The notes below the pieces were generated by a model. That model made no database searches. It was not told the DNA's origin and was given only the letters and a program-made list of their open reading frames with translations. From Streptomyces abyssalis (GTDB lineage: Bacteria; Actinomycetota; Actinomycetes; Streptomycetales; Streptomycetaceae): DNA of 64,000 nucleotides. The stretch lies in contig NZ_LJGT01000036.1 in NCBI RefSeq assembly GCF_001751365.1, forward strand, positions 481,827-545,826, written 5' to 3'. The translations under genes were made by a program, and so were the position numbers. Of the stretch, positions 35,126-42,489 are shown piece after piece (within the stretch, counting starts at the first letter, position 1; each line of letters begins with the position of its first letter).

Positions 35126-36412
35126 TCAGAGACCGACCTCGTTCATCAGCATGCCGACCTCGGTGTTGGTCATGCGGCGCAGCCAGCCCGACTTCTGGTC
35201 GCCGAGCGCGATGGGCCCGAAACGCGTACGGACCAGCCGTTCCACCGGGTAGCCGGCTTCCGCCAGCATGCGGCGGACGATGTGCTTGCGGCCCTCGTGC
35301 AGGGTGACCTCCACGAGGTAGTTCTTGCCGGTGTTCTCCACGACCCGGAAGTGGTCGGCGCGGGCGTGGCCGTCGTCCAGCCGGATGCCGTCCTTCAGAC
35401 GCTTGCCGAGGTCACGCGGCAGCGGGCCCTGGATCGCTGCGAGATACGTCTTCTTCACCCCGTAGCGGGGGTGGGTGAGCCGGTGGGCCAGCTCGCCGTG
35501 GTTGGTGAGAAGTATGAGGCCCTCGGTCTCGGTGTCGAGCCGGCCGACGTGGAAGAGGCGGGTCTCCCTGTTCTGCACGTAGTCGCCGAGACACTGGCGG
35601 CCGTCCGGGTCCTCCATCGACGCCACGACGCCCGAGGGCTTGTTGAGCGCGAAGAAGACATGCGACTGGGAGGCGATAGTCAGCCCGTCGACCTTGATCT
35701 CGTCCTTGTCGGGATCGACGCGGAGGCCCTGCTCGACGACGACGCTGCCGTTGACCTCGACCCTCGCCCGCTCGATCAGCTCCTCGCAGGCGCGGCGCGA
35801 GCCCATGCCTGCGCGGGCCAGCACCTTCTGCAGCCGCTCGCCCTCCTGCTCGCCGAAGGTCTTCGGCAGCTTCCGGGCCGGCTTGGTGTGCCGGGCGCGG
35901 TTGCGCTCCTCGACCTGCGCCTCGTACTCGCGGGGGCGCGAGGGCGCGGAGGCGTTCCGGGCGCGGGCCTTGGGGGCTCCGCTGCCGGTGACCTTGCGGG
36001 GGCCGCTCTTCGCCGCGTTCTTCGCCGCGACGCTCCTCGCGGCCGCGCCGCGCGCCGCGGGAGTCCTGGGGCCGCTCTTCGGCCCGCCCTTGGATCCGCT
36101 CTTCGGACCGGCATCCGGGCCGGCGCCCTTGCGGCCGCTCCCGGACCCGGCCGCGGACGGCTTCTTGCCCGGCGCCTTCGGCCCGCCCCTGGACGCGCCC
36201 TGCGGGGACTCCCCGCCACGTCCGCCGCCGCGGGATCCCGGCTTGCCGCCGCCCGCGGGGCGCTCCCCGTCCTTGCCGTAGCGACGCTCCTCCGGGCGCG
36301 GGCGGTCGGCCCGCTTCGGCCTGCCTGCGCCCCCTCCGGCCGGGCGGGGGGACTGCCTGCCGCCCACGCCCCTGTTCTTACGGTTCCCGCCGGTGTTGCC
36401 GCTGCTTCGCAT
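35126..36412 (-). CDS. rluB: rRNA pseudouridine synthase, RluB family, with long basic N-terminus
   Basis: The protein has 428 residues. Residues 1-185 are disordered and rich in Gly, Pro, Lys, Arg and Ser. The S4 RNA-binding domain follows (ERLQKVLARAGMGSRRACEELIERARVEVNG). The RsuA/RluB catalytic domain has the Asp in VGRLDTETEGLILLTNHGEL and ends RFGPIALGDQKSGWLRRMT. It isomerises a uridine in 23S rRNA. The start overlaps the scpB stop by one base. The basic extension probably aids RNA binding and is longer than in E. coli RluB. Confidence 0.93.
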   Translation of the reverse strand: MRSSGNTGGNRKNRGVGGRQSPRPAGGGAGRPKRADRPRPEERRYGKDGERPAGGGKPGSRGGGRGGESPQGASRGGPKAPGKKPSAAGSGSGRKGAGPDAGPKSGSKGGPKSGPRTPAARGAAARSVAAKNAAKSGPRKVTGSGAPKARARNASAPSRPREYEAQVEERNRARHTKPARKLPKTFGEQEGERLQKVLARAGMGSRRACEELIERARVEVNGSVVVEQGLRVDPDKDEIKVDGLTIASQSHVFFALNKPSGVVASMEDPDGRQCLGDYVQNRETRLFHVGRLDTETEGLILLTNHGELAHRLTHPRYGVKKTYLAAIQGPLPRDLGKRLKDGIRLDDGHARADHFRVVENTGKNYLVEVTLHEGRKHIVRRMLAEAGYPVERLVRTRFGPIALGDQKSGWLRRMTNTEVGMLMNEVGL

Positions 36413-37296
36413 CAGTGTTCCGTCTGCGTTCTGTCGTGGACTTCGTCGCCGCTGTCATCTACGTCGAACGACGGCATGCCTTCCTGTGAATCCCCCTCGA
36501 CGGCGTCCGCTTCCGGAAGGAAGGGCGCCAGCTCCGGAAGCTCGTCCAGGCCGCGCAGGCCCAGCCGCTCCAGGAAGTAATGAGTCGTCGTGTACAGGAT
36601 CGCACCTGTCTCGGGTTCCGCGCCCGCCTCCTGCACCAGCCCCCGCTGCAGGAGCGTACGCATCACGCCGTCGCAGTTGACTCCTCGTACGGCGGAGACG
36701 CGTGAACGGCTCACCGGCTGACGGTAGGCGACCACGGCGAGGGTCTCCAGCGCGGCCTGAGTCAGCCGTGCCTGCTGCCCGTCGAGCACGAAGCTCTCGA
36801 CGGCCTCCGAGTACTCGGCCCGTGTGTAGAAGCGCCAGCCCTCGGCGACGAGACGCAGTTCGAAGCCGCGCTGCTGCCGGTCGTACTCGTCGGCCAGTTC
36901 GCGCAGGGCGTCGGAGATGTCGCGGCGCCGCCGCTGCAGCACCTTCGCCAGGTGCTCCTCGGTGGCGGGCTCGTCGACGACCATGAGCACGGCCTCCAGA
37001 GCGGGCTTCAGCTCCAGCGCGGCGACGCCCTCCGGGTCGGTGCCGGGTTCCGCGTCGGTGCCGGGCTCCGGATCGGTGCCGGACTCCGCGTCGGTGCCGG
37101 ACTCCGGCTCCGGATCGGCGCCGGGGTCATGGCCGTCGGGAGCTTCCGGGCCGGCATCAGAGGGGCGGGCGCCGGCGGGGAGGGCGCCGGAGTCCGCGCC
37201 GGCTGCCGCGACGCCTCCGGCAGCTGCCGCCTCGCGCACCGGCTCGTCCGCGGCGTCCGCCGCCGCCTCCTGGATCTCGTACGTCTCCTCGCTCAT
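36412..37296 (-). CDS. scpB: Segregation and condensation protein B
   Basis: The protein has 294 residues. The first 105 are Glu/Asp/Pro/Ala-rich, including four 6-residue repeats of [12 protein letters not shown] type. The tandem winged-helix core begins at [27 protein letters not shown] and includes [46 protein letters not shown]. It binds the SMC-ScpA complex in chromosome organisation. The start overlaps scpA as ATGA. Confidence 0.93.
   Translation of the reverse strand: MSEETYEIQEAAADAADEPVREAAAAGGVAAAGADSGALPAGARPSDAGPEAPDGHDPGADPEPESGTDAESGTDPEPGTDAEPGTDPEGVAALELKPALEAVLMVVDEPATEEHLAKVLQRRRRDISDALRELADEYDRQQRGFELRLVAEGWRFYTRAEYSEAVESFVLDGQQARLTQAALETLAVVAYRQPVSRSRVSAVRGVNCDGVMRTLLQRGLVQEAGAEPETGAILYTTTHYFLERLGLRGLDELPELAPFLPEADAVEGDSQEGMPSFDVDDSGDEVHDRTQTEH
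37037..37108. repeat. Four 18-bp tandem repeats in the 5' part of scpB
   Basis: The unit TCGGTGCCGGNNTCCGNN occurs four times head to tail with a few substitutions. It encodes a 6-residue acidic repeat in the disordered N-terminus. Copy number may vary between strains. Confidence 0.75.
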
Positions 37297-38624
37297 GCCT
37301 GCATCTCCTCCTGAGCCTCGGGCTCCTGCCGGGACTCCGGCTCCTCGTCCTGCGGGCCGGGCTCCTGGTCGAACTCGTCCGTGACCAGAGGCTCCTTGCC
37401 GTCCTCGCCACTCCACCGGACCATGAGCGACCCCAGTGCCTCCTCCTGTTCGAGGTCGACCGCCCGCTCCCGGTAGAGCTCCAGAAGGGCGAGGAAACGC
37501 GCGACGACGGTCAGGGTGTCCGGAGCGTCCTGGGTGAGCTGCTGGAAGCTGATCTCGCCCAGCTCCCTCAGCCTGGCCACCACCACCTCGGCCTGTTCGC
37601 GCACGCTCACCAGCGGTGCGTGGATGTGCTCGACGTAGACCTGCGGCTTCGGCTTCGGCCGCATCGCCTTCACCGCGAGCCGGGCGAACCCCTCCGGGCC
37701 GATGCTGATGGCCACTTCGGGCAGCAACTCGGCGTGGTGGGGTTCGAGACCGACCGTACGGGGATGGCGGTGCGCCTCCTGCGCCATACGTCCGGCGAAG
37801 ATCCCCGCGATCTCCTTGTACGCCCTGTACTGCAGCAGGCGGGCGAAGAGGAGGTCGCGGGCCTCCAGCAGCGCGAGGTCCGCCTCGTCCTCGACCTCGG
37901 CCGCGGGCAGCAGCCGCGCCGCCTTCAGATCGAGCAACGTCGAGGCCACGACGAGGAATTCGGTGGTCTGGTCGAGATCCCAGTCGGGGCCCATGGCGTG
38001 GATGTACGCCATGAACTCGTCGGTGACCTTCGAGAGCGCGACCTCCGTGACATCCAGCTTGTGCTTGGAGATCAACTGCAGGAGGAGGTCGAAGGGGCCT
38101 TCGAAGTTGTCCAGCACGACCTTGAACCGCCCGTCGTCGGGCTGCTCTTCGTCCGGCCGTCCCTCCGGCTTCGGCAGGTCGACGGCGGCGGCGCCGTCCG
38201 CGGCGGAACCGGGCTGTTCCGGTGCGGGCGCGGGGTCCGGCCCGGCCTCGGGTTCGGGCGCGGGGTCCGGCCCGGCCTCGGGTCCGGGCGCGGGGTCCCG
38301 GGCGGGTTCCTGTGGGGCCGGTACGAGTTCGGGTTCGGGCTGCGGCTCCGGCCCGGGCTCCGGTGCGTGCACACGCTCCGGCTCCGGTTCAGGCTCCCGT
38401 TCGGGCTCCGGCTCCGATGCGGGTTCCGCGTCAGGCTCCGGCTCCCCTACGGACTCCGGCTCCGGTTCCGGCGTGGCTCCTGGCGCCGGAACCGGCACGT
38501 ACGGCGCGGCCTGCTCCCCGCCGGGGTCCGCCACTCCCGAAGGCGACGACGTACCCGGCCCCCGCCCGAGGCTGCGTCGGGCGGTACGGGGTCTCGTGTC
38601 GGCGTGGTCGTCAGGACTGGGCAT
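37293..38624 (-). CDS. scpA: Segregation and condensation protein A (kleisin) with acidic Pro/Glu N-terminus
   Basis: The protein has 443 residues. Residues 40-165 are Pro-Glu-Ala repeats (EPEPEP type) with two copies of a 10-residue unit. The kleisin begins at [43 protein letters not shown]. It contains [15 protein letters not shown] and ends with the winged helix that binds the SMC head ([26 protein letters not shown]). It closes the SMC ring. The extension exceeds that of most bacteria. The start at MPSPDDHAD is the best ATG; 38672 would add 16 residues. Confidence 0.93.
   Translation of the reverse strand: MPSPDDHADTRPRTARRSLGRGPGTSSPSGVADPGGEQAAPYVPVPAPGATPEPEPESVGEPEPDAEPASEPEPEREPEPEPERVHAPEPGPEPQPEPELVPAPQEPARDPAPGPEAGPDPAPEPEAGPDPAPAPEQPGSAADGAAAVDLPKPEGRPDEEQPDDGRFKVVLDNFEGPFDLLLQLISKHKLDVTEVALSKVTDEFMAYIHAMGPDWDLDQTTEFLVVASTLLDLKAARLLPAAEVEDEADLALLEARDLLFARLLQYRAYKEIAGIFAGRMAQEAHRHPRTVGLEPHHAELLPEVAISIGPEGFARLAVKAMRPKPKPQVYVEHIHAPLVSVREQAEVVVARLRELGEISFQQLTQDAPDTLTVVARFLALLELYRERAVDLEQEEALGSLMVRWSGEDGKEPLVTDEFDQEPGPQDEEPESRQEPEAQEEMQA
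38221..38300. repeat. 30-bp tandem repeat within scpA
   Basis: Units at 38221-38250, 38251-38280 and a partial 38281-38300 differ at one or two bases (core GCGGGCGCGGGGTCCGG). They encode the repeated [10 protein letters not shown] segment. Suitable for slipped-strand length changes. Confidence 0.75.
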
Positions 38625-38715
38625 CGCGGGGCAGCGTACTGGGGAGGAGCCGGTCAGGGCGTTCCGGCTCACTCATGTGCCCGCGCTTTCGGATGTGGTG
38701 GCGCACAGGAATGTT

Positions 38716-39561
38716 TCAGCGCCCCCGCAGCCGCCGTACGAGGATGCTCGCGTCGCCCCGGGACTCCAGGTCCGCCAGGACCACGGCCACGGCCTCGCGC
38801 ACGATGCGGCCGCGGTCCACGGCCAGCCCGTGTTCACCGCGCAGCACCAGCCGCGCGTGCTCCAGGTCCATCAGCTCTTCCGCGGAGACGTAGACGGTGA
38901 TCTTCTCGTCGTGCCGTTCGCGTCCGCTGGGGCGGCGGTTGGCGCCGCGTGTCCCCGTCCCCCTGCGTGCCGAACCACCTGCCGGCTGACGGCTCCTGGG
39001 CTCGGCCGTCCGCGAACTCTTCGGCTGCTGCGGGGACTTCGCACCCGGACCCGCTGCCTGCCCTGCTTGTACGGGCTGCCCGGGCCCGGTCTGGCGGGAC
39101 GGGGGCTCCGCGTTCCCCGCGCCCGCACGGCCGCTGCCGCCCGCGCTCTGCGGCGCGCCCTGGCCGGGCACCGTACGGCGCTGTGCGGTCTTCTGATCCT
39201 GTGCCTCGCCGCCGTCGGGGCCCGTGTGCTCGCTGCCGCTTCCGGTGCCGGTGGCACCGCGCGGAGCCGCACCGCCGTCCGCGGCGGGTTCACCGCCCTC
39301 GCCCGCGGCGCTGTGCTCGCGGCCTCCGCCGTCGTCGCCGGGCGCGGGGGCGTCGCCGTCACCCGCGGAGCCGTCGGCGGCGTCGTCCGCCGCACCGGTG
39401 GAGTCCTGTTCGCCGGCCGGTGCCGGTACCCGGGTCGTCGAGGGTGCGCTCCTGGCCGGGGGCTCCTCACCGTTGGCGTGGTTCTGGTTCGCGGGGGACG
39501 ACGGCTGAACCGCTGAGCCCCCGGTCGTACGGAACAGTTCGTCAGCTGCAGGAAGACTCAC
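38716..39561 (-). CDS. Protein with a ribbon-helix-helix-like C-terminus, coupled to parA
   Basis: This 281-residue protein has about 210 disordered residues (Gly/Ala/Pro/Ser/Gln-rich), then a 65-residue C-terminal domain: EKITVYVSAEELMDLEHARL, a loop, and DRGRIVREAVAVVLADLE. A beta strand followed by two helices, with VDRGRIVREAV, is the ribbon-helix-helix pattern of DNA-binding partners such as ParG. It follows parA with a GTGA overlap. It may therefore be the DNA-binding partner of this ParA. A start four codons earlier (39573) is possible. This is an inference from fold pattern and context, not family recognition. Confidence 0.65.
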   Translation of the reverse strand: MSLPAADELFRTTGGSAVQPSSPANQNHANGEEPPARSAPSTTRVPAPAGEQDSTGAADDAADGSAGDGDAPAPGDDGGGREHSAAGEGGEPAADGGAAPRGATGTGSGSEHTGPDGGEAQDQKTAQRRTVPGQGAPQSAGGSGRAGAGNAEPPSRQTGPGQPVQAGQAAGPGAKSPQQPKSSRTAEPRSRQPAGGSARRGTGTRGANRRPSGRERHDEKITVYVSAEELMDLEHARLVLRGEHGLAVDRGRIVREAVAVVLADLESRGDASILVRRLRGR

Positions 39562-40751
39562 TCGGCGTGGCACCGGGCGAGCACCTCCCTGGCGAGCTGG
39601 CGGTAGGCGGCGGCGCCGACGGAGTTGGAGGCGTACGTCGTGATGGGCTCGCCCGCGACGGTCGTCTCCGGGAAGCGGACGGTGCGGCCGATGACCGTGT
39701 GGTAGACGTTGTCGTCGAACGCCTCGACGACACGCGCCAGAACCTCACGGCTGTGCACCGTGCGCGAGTCGTACATCGTCGCCAGGATGCCGTCGAGCTC
39801 CAGCTCCGGGTTGAGCCGCTCCTGGACCTTCTCGATCGTCTCGGTCAGCAGGGCGACGCCGCGCAGCGCGAAGAACTCGCATTCCAGCGGCACGATCACC
39901 TTGTGCGCGGCTGTGAGCGCATTCACGGTCAGCAGCCCGAGCGAGGGCTGGCAGTCGATGACGATGAAGTCGTAGTCGTTCAGCAGGGGTTGAAGCGCGC
40001 GCTGCAGGGTCGACTCGCGGGCGACCTCGCTCACCAGCTGGACCTCGGCCGCCGACAGGTCGATGTTGCTCGGCAGCAGGTCCATTCCCGCCACGGCGGT
40101 CTTCAGCAGCACCTCGTCAGGCGCGAGGCCGCGCTCCATCAGGAGGTTGTAGACCGTGAGTTCGAGCTCCATCGGATTCACGCCCAGGCCCACCGACAGC
40201 GCGCCCTGCGGATCGAAGTCGACGAGCAGCACGCGCCGGCCGTACTCCGCGAGCGCCGCACCCAGGTTGATGGCGGAGGTCGTCTTGCCGACGCCGCCCT
40301 TCTGGTTGCACATCGCGATGATCTTCGCCGGGCCCGGTTCGCTGACAGGTCCGGGAATCGGGAAGTACGGCAGCGGACGCCCGGTCGGGCCGATCCGCTC
40401 GCGGCGCTGCCGTGCGGCGTCGGGCGCGAGGGTGGCCGCGTACTCGGGGTCGGGTTCGTAATCCGCGTCCGGGTCGTAGAAGTGCCCTTCGGGCAGCTCG
40501 CCGTAGGGGACGCGGTGCGGGTCACTGTAGTCGGCGAGCTCGGCGGACTCGTCGCCCGCGGAGTTGCCGGCCATGGCGTTCACTTGGCGGCCGTCCATGC
40601 TCTGTTGGGCTGTCGTGGTCGGTGATGCGTTCTGGCGGGTGGAGAAGGTGCGGACAGCGACGGAGCCGACATCCTCGGACCCCGAGGATTCCTGGCCCCG
40701 CGCAGGTGCTCCTGGTTGACCACCCCCGGGAGAAAATGTCGACTCATTCAC
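39558..40751 (-). CDS. parA: ParA-family ATPase
   Basis: This 397-residue protein has an N-terminal hydrophilic extension of about 140 residues. The deviant Walker A is KGGVGKTT at 151-158, then DFDPQGALSVGLGV, the Walker B-like YDFIVIDCQPSLGLLTVNAL, and AHKVIVPLECEFFALRGVALL. ParA proteins use ATP-dependent nucleoid binding to place chromosomes, plasmids or protein cargo. This one is not beside parB; it sits upstream of the RHH-like protein and ScpAB. The GTG start has AAGGAGG ten bases upstream. Confidence 0.92.
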   Translation of the reverse strand: MNESTFSPGGGQPGAPARGQESSGSEDVGSVAVRTFSTRQNASPTTTAQQSMDGRQVNAMAGNSAGDESAELADYSDPHRVPYGELPEGHFYDPDADYEPDPEYAATLAPDAARQRRERIGPTGRPLPYFPIPGPVSEPGPAKIIAMCNQKGGVGKTTSAINLGAALAEYGRRVLLVDFDPQGALSVGLGVNPMELELTVYNLLMERGLAPDEVLLKTAVAGMDLLPSNIDLSAAEVQLVSEVARESTLQRALQPLLNDYDFIVIDCQPSLGLLTVNALTAAHKVIVPLECEFFALRGVALLTETIEKVQERLNPELELDGILATMYDSRTVHSREVLARVVEAFDDNVYHTVIGRTVRFPETTVAGEPITTYASNSVGAAAYRQLAREVLARCHAE

Positions 40752-41147
40752 AAGTCGTCCTACCTCCTTGGTGACCAGGAAACTTCTAGACAGGTCAGCG
40801 TGACACCATGCCGACGATTGGCGACTCTATGGCGTGTCGGGCGTCCTCAGCAACACAATCCACCGGAGACGGCACGATGTGTCGAGGTGCGAACACTCCG
40901 CTGTCAAGGGGCAATGTGGGTCACGGCCCCCCGGCGGGAGGCACCGCGGGCCGGCCCTCCAGGGCCTGAACGGGGCGCTGTGGCCCCGTGGTTGAGCCTC
41001 TGTGGCCACCCGGGAGGCGTCCTGGAACAGCCCCCTGAACTGCGTCACCGGCCCTGCGCCGCGGCGGCGGAAGCAGAGCCGGTGACATCCGGTGACATGC
41101 CTTCAGCGGCAGTTCAGCGGCATTGACTTGCGCGGTTGACGTGCGAA
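40752..41147. other. Intergenic region between parA and ald
   Basis: No gene is seen in these 396 bases. It contains the parA promoter (see next entry) and small direct repeats near the ald end: GGTGACATCCGGTGACAT (41081-41098) and CAGCGGCAGTTCAGCGGCA (41104-41122). No convincing terminator for ald was found. Confidence 0.5.
40824..40853 (-). promoter_or_regulatory. Candidate sigma-70-type promoter of parA
   Basis: On the minus strand TTGCTG (40853-40848) and TAGAGT (40829-40824) are separated by 18 bases, about 75 bases before the GTG start. It is a fair match to -35 and -10 boxes for this GC-rich context. Confidence 0.5.
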
Positions 41148-42272
41148 TCAGCCGAGCAGCGTGCCGAGTTCACGGCTGTCGAGACCGTGCGCCGCGGCGA
41201 CGGGTCCGTAGAAGACCTCTCCGTCATGGACGTTGAGCCCCTTGGCGAGGGTCGTGTCCCGCCGAAGGGCGTCCCGCCAGCCGCAGTTGGCCAGTTCCAC
41301 GATGTAGGGAAGCGTGGCGTTGGTCAGGGCGTACGTCGACGTGCTGGGCACGGCGCCGGGCATGTTGGCGACGCAGTAGAAGACCGAATCGTGCACCTGG
41401 AAGGTCGGTTCGGCGTGTGTCGTCGGGCGTGCGTCCTCGAAGCAGCCGCCCTGGTCGATGGCGATGTCGACAAGAACACTTCCCGGCTTCATTCGGGAGA
41501 CCAGCTCGTTGCTCACGAGCTTGGGCGCCTTCGCGCCAGGGATCAGCACGGCGCCGATGACCAGGTCCGCCTCCAGGACCGCACGCTCCAGCTCGTAGGC
41601 GTTGGAGGCGACCGTGCGCACCTTCGTGCCGAAGATCTTGTCCGCCTCGCGGAGCTTGTTGACGTCCTTGTCGAGCAGTGTGACGTGGAAGCCCAGCCCG
41701 ATGGCGATCTGCGTGGCGTTCCACCCGGAGACGCCACCGCCGATGACGACGGCGCGCCCCGCCTGCACGCCCGGCACACCGCCGGGCAGCACACCGCGCC
41801 CGCCGGCGGAACGCATCAGGTGGTACGCCCCGACCTGGGGAGCGATACGGCCGGCGACCTCGGACATCGGGGCGAGCAGCGGCAGGCTGCGGCTGCCGGT
41901 CTCGACCGTCTCGTAGGCGATGGCCGTCGTGCCGGACTCCAGGAGGGCGTCGGTGCACGCCTTGGATGCGGCGAGATGGAGATAGGTGAAGAGGGTCTGG
42001 TCCTTGCGCAGCCGCCCGTACTCCTCGGCGACCGGCTCCTTCACCTTCAGCACCATGTCGGCCGTGGCCCAGACCTCGTCGGCGGAGCCGAGGATGGCGG
42101 CCCCGGCTGCGACGTATTCCTCGTCCGGGATGGAGGAGCCGAGTCCGGCTCCGCGCTCCAGGGTGACCTGGTGTCCGTTGCGTACGAGTTCGTGCGCCCC
42201 GGCCGGGGTGATGGCCACGCGGAACTCGTTGTTCTTGACCTCGCGGGGGATGCCGACCTTCACGTCGATCAC
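41148..42272 (-). CDS. ald: Alanine dehydrogenase
   Basis: This 374-residue protein has the N-terminal KVGIPREVKNNEFRVAITPAG, the active-site LFTYLHLAA with the catalytic His, the NAD-binding VVIGGGVSGWNATQIAIGLGFHVTLLD, and the conserved DSVFYCVANMPGAVPSTSTYALTNATLPY. It interconverts alanine and pyruvate plus ammonia with NAD, used in nitrogen and carbon balance. GTG 42272 was chosen because AAGGACC lies just upstream; GTG 42263 is possible. A roughly 130-base untranslated leader seems present. Confidence 0.95.
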   Translation of the reverse strand: MIDVKVGIPREVKNNEFRVAITPAGAHELVRNGHQVTLERGAGLGSSIPDEEYVAAGAAILGSADEVWATADMVLKVKEPVAEEYGRLRKDQTLFTYLHLAASKACTDALLESGTTAIAYETVETGSRSLPLLAPMSEVAGRIAPQVGAYHLMRSAGGRGVLPGGVPGVQAGRAVVIGGGVSGWNATQIAIGLGFHVTLLDKDVNKLREADKIFGTKVRTVASNAYELERAVLEADLVIGAVLIPGAKAPKLVSNELVSRMKPGSVLVDIAIDQGGCFEDARPTTHAEPTFQVHDSVFYCVANMPGAVPSTSTYALTNATLPYIVELANCGWRDALRRDTTLAKGLNVHDGEVFYGPVAAAHGLDSRELGTLLG

Positions 42273-42412
42273 GGTCCTTGACTTCGGGTTGTTTCGGAAG
42301 CGCCCGCACCTGTGGGCGCGGGAGGCATCCGTGGCGCACATCCCGATACGGCAGCCCATGGAGCACATGGGAGATATATGCCGGTTGTCGCCTGGACGGC
42401 CACGGCTCAGCC

Positions 42413-42440
42413 AGTCTAATGAAGGATCGCGCGCTGTCCA
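42413..42440 (-). promoter_or_regulatory. Candidate promoter of ald with an A/T-rich upstream tract
   Basis: TGGACA (42440-42435) and TAGACT (42418-42413) on the minus strand are 16 bases apart. Directly upstream, 42445-42487 is unusually AT-rich (CAAGCAATTTTTTCTG), a likely site for an UP element or an Lrp/AsnC-type activator, which often controls ald genes. Confidence 0.5.
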
Positions 42441-42489
42441 GCCTTACAAACAAGCAATTTTTTCTGCCTTGGCTGATGATTTCTTAGGC

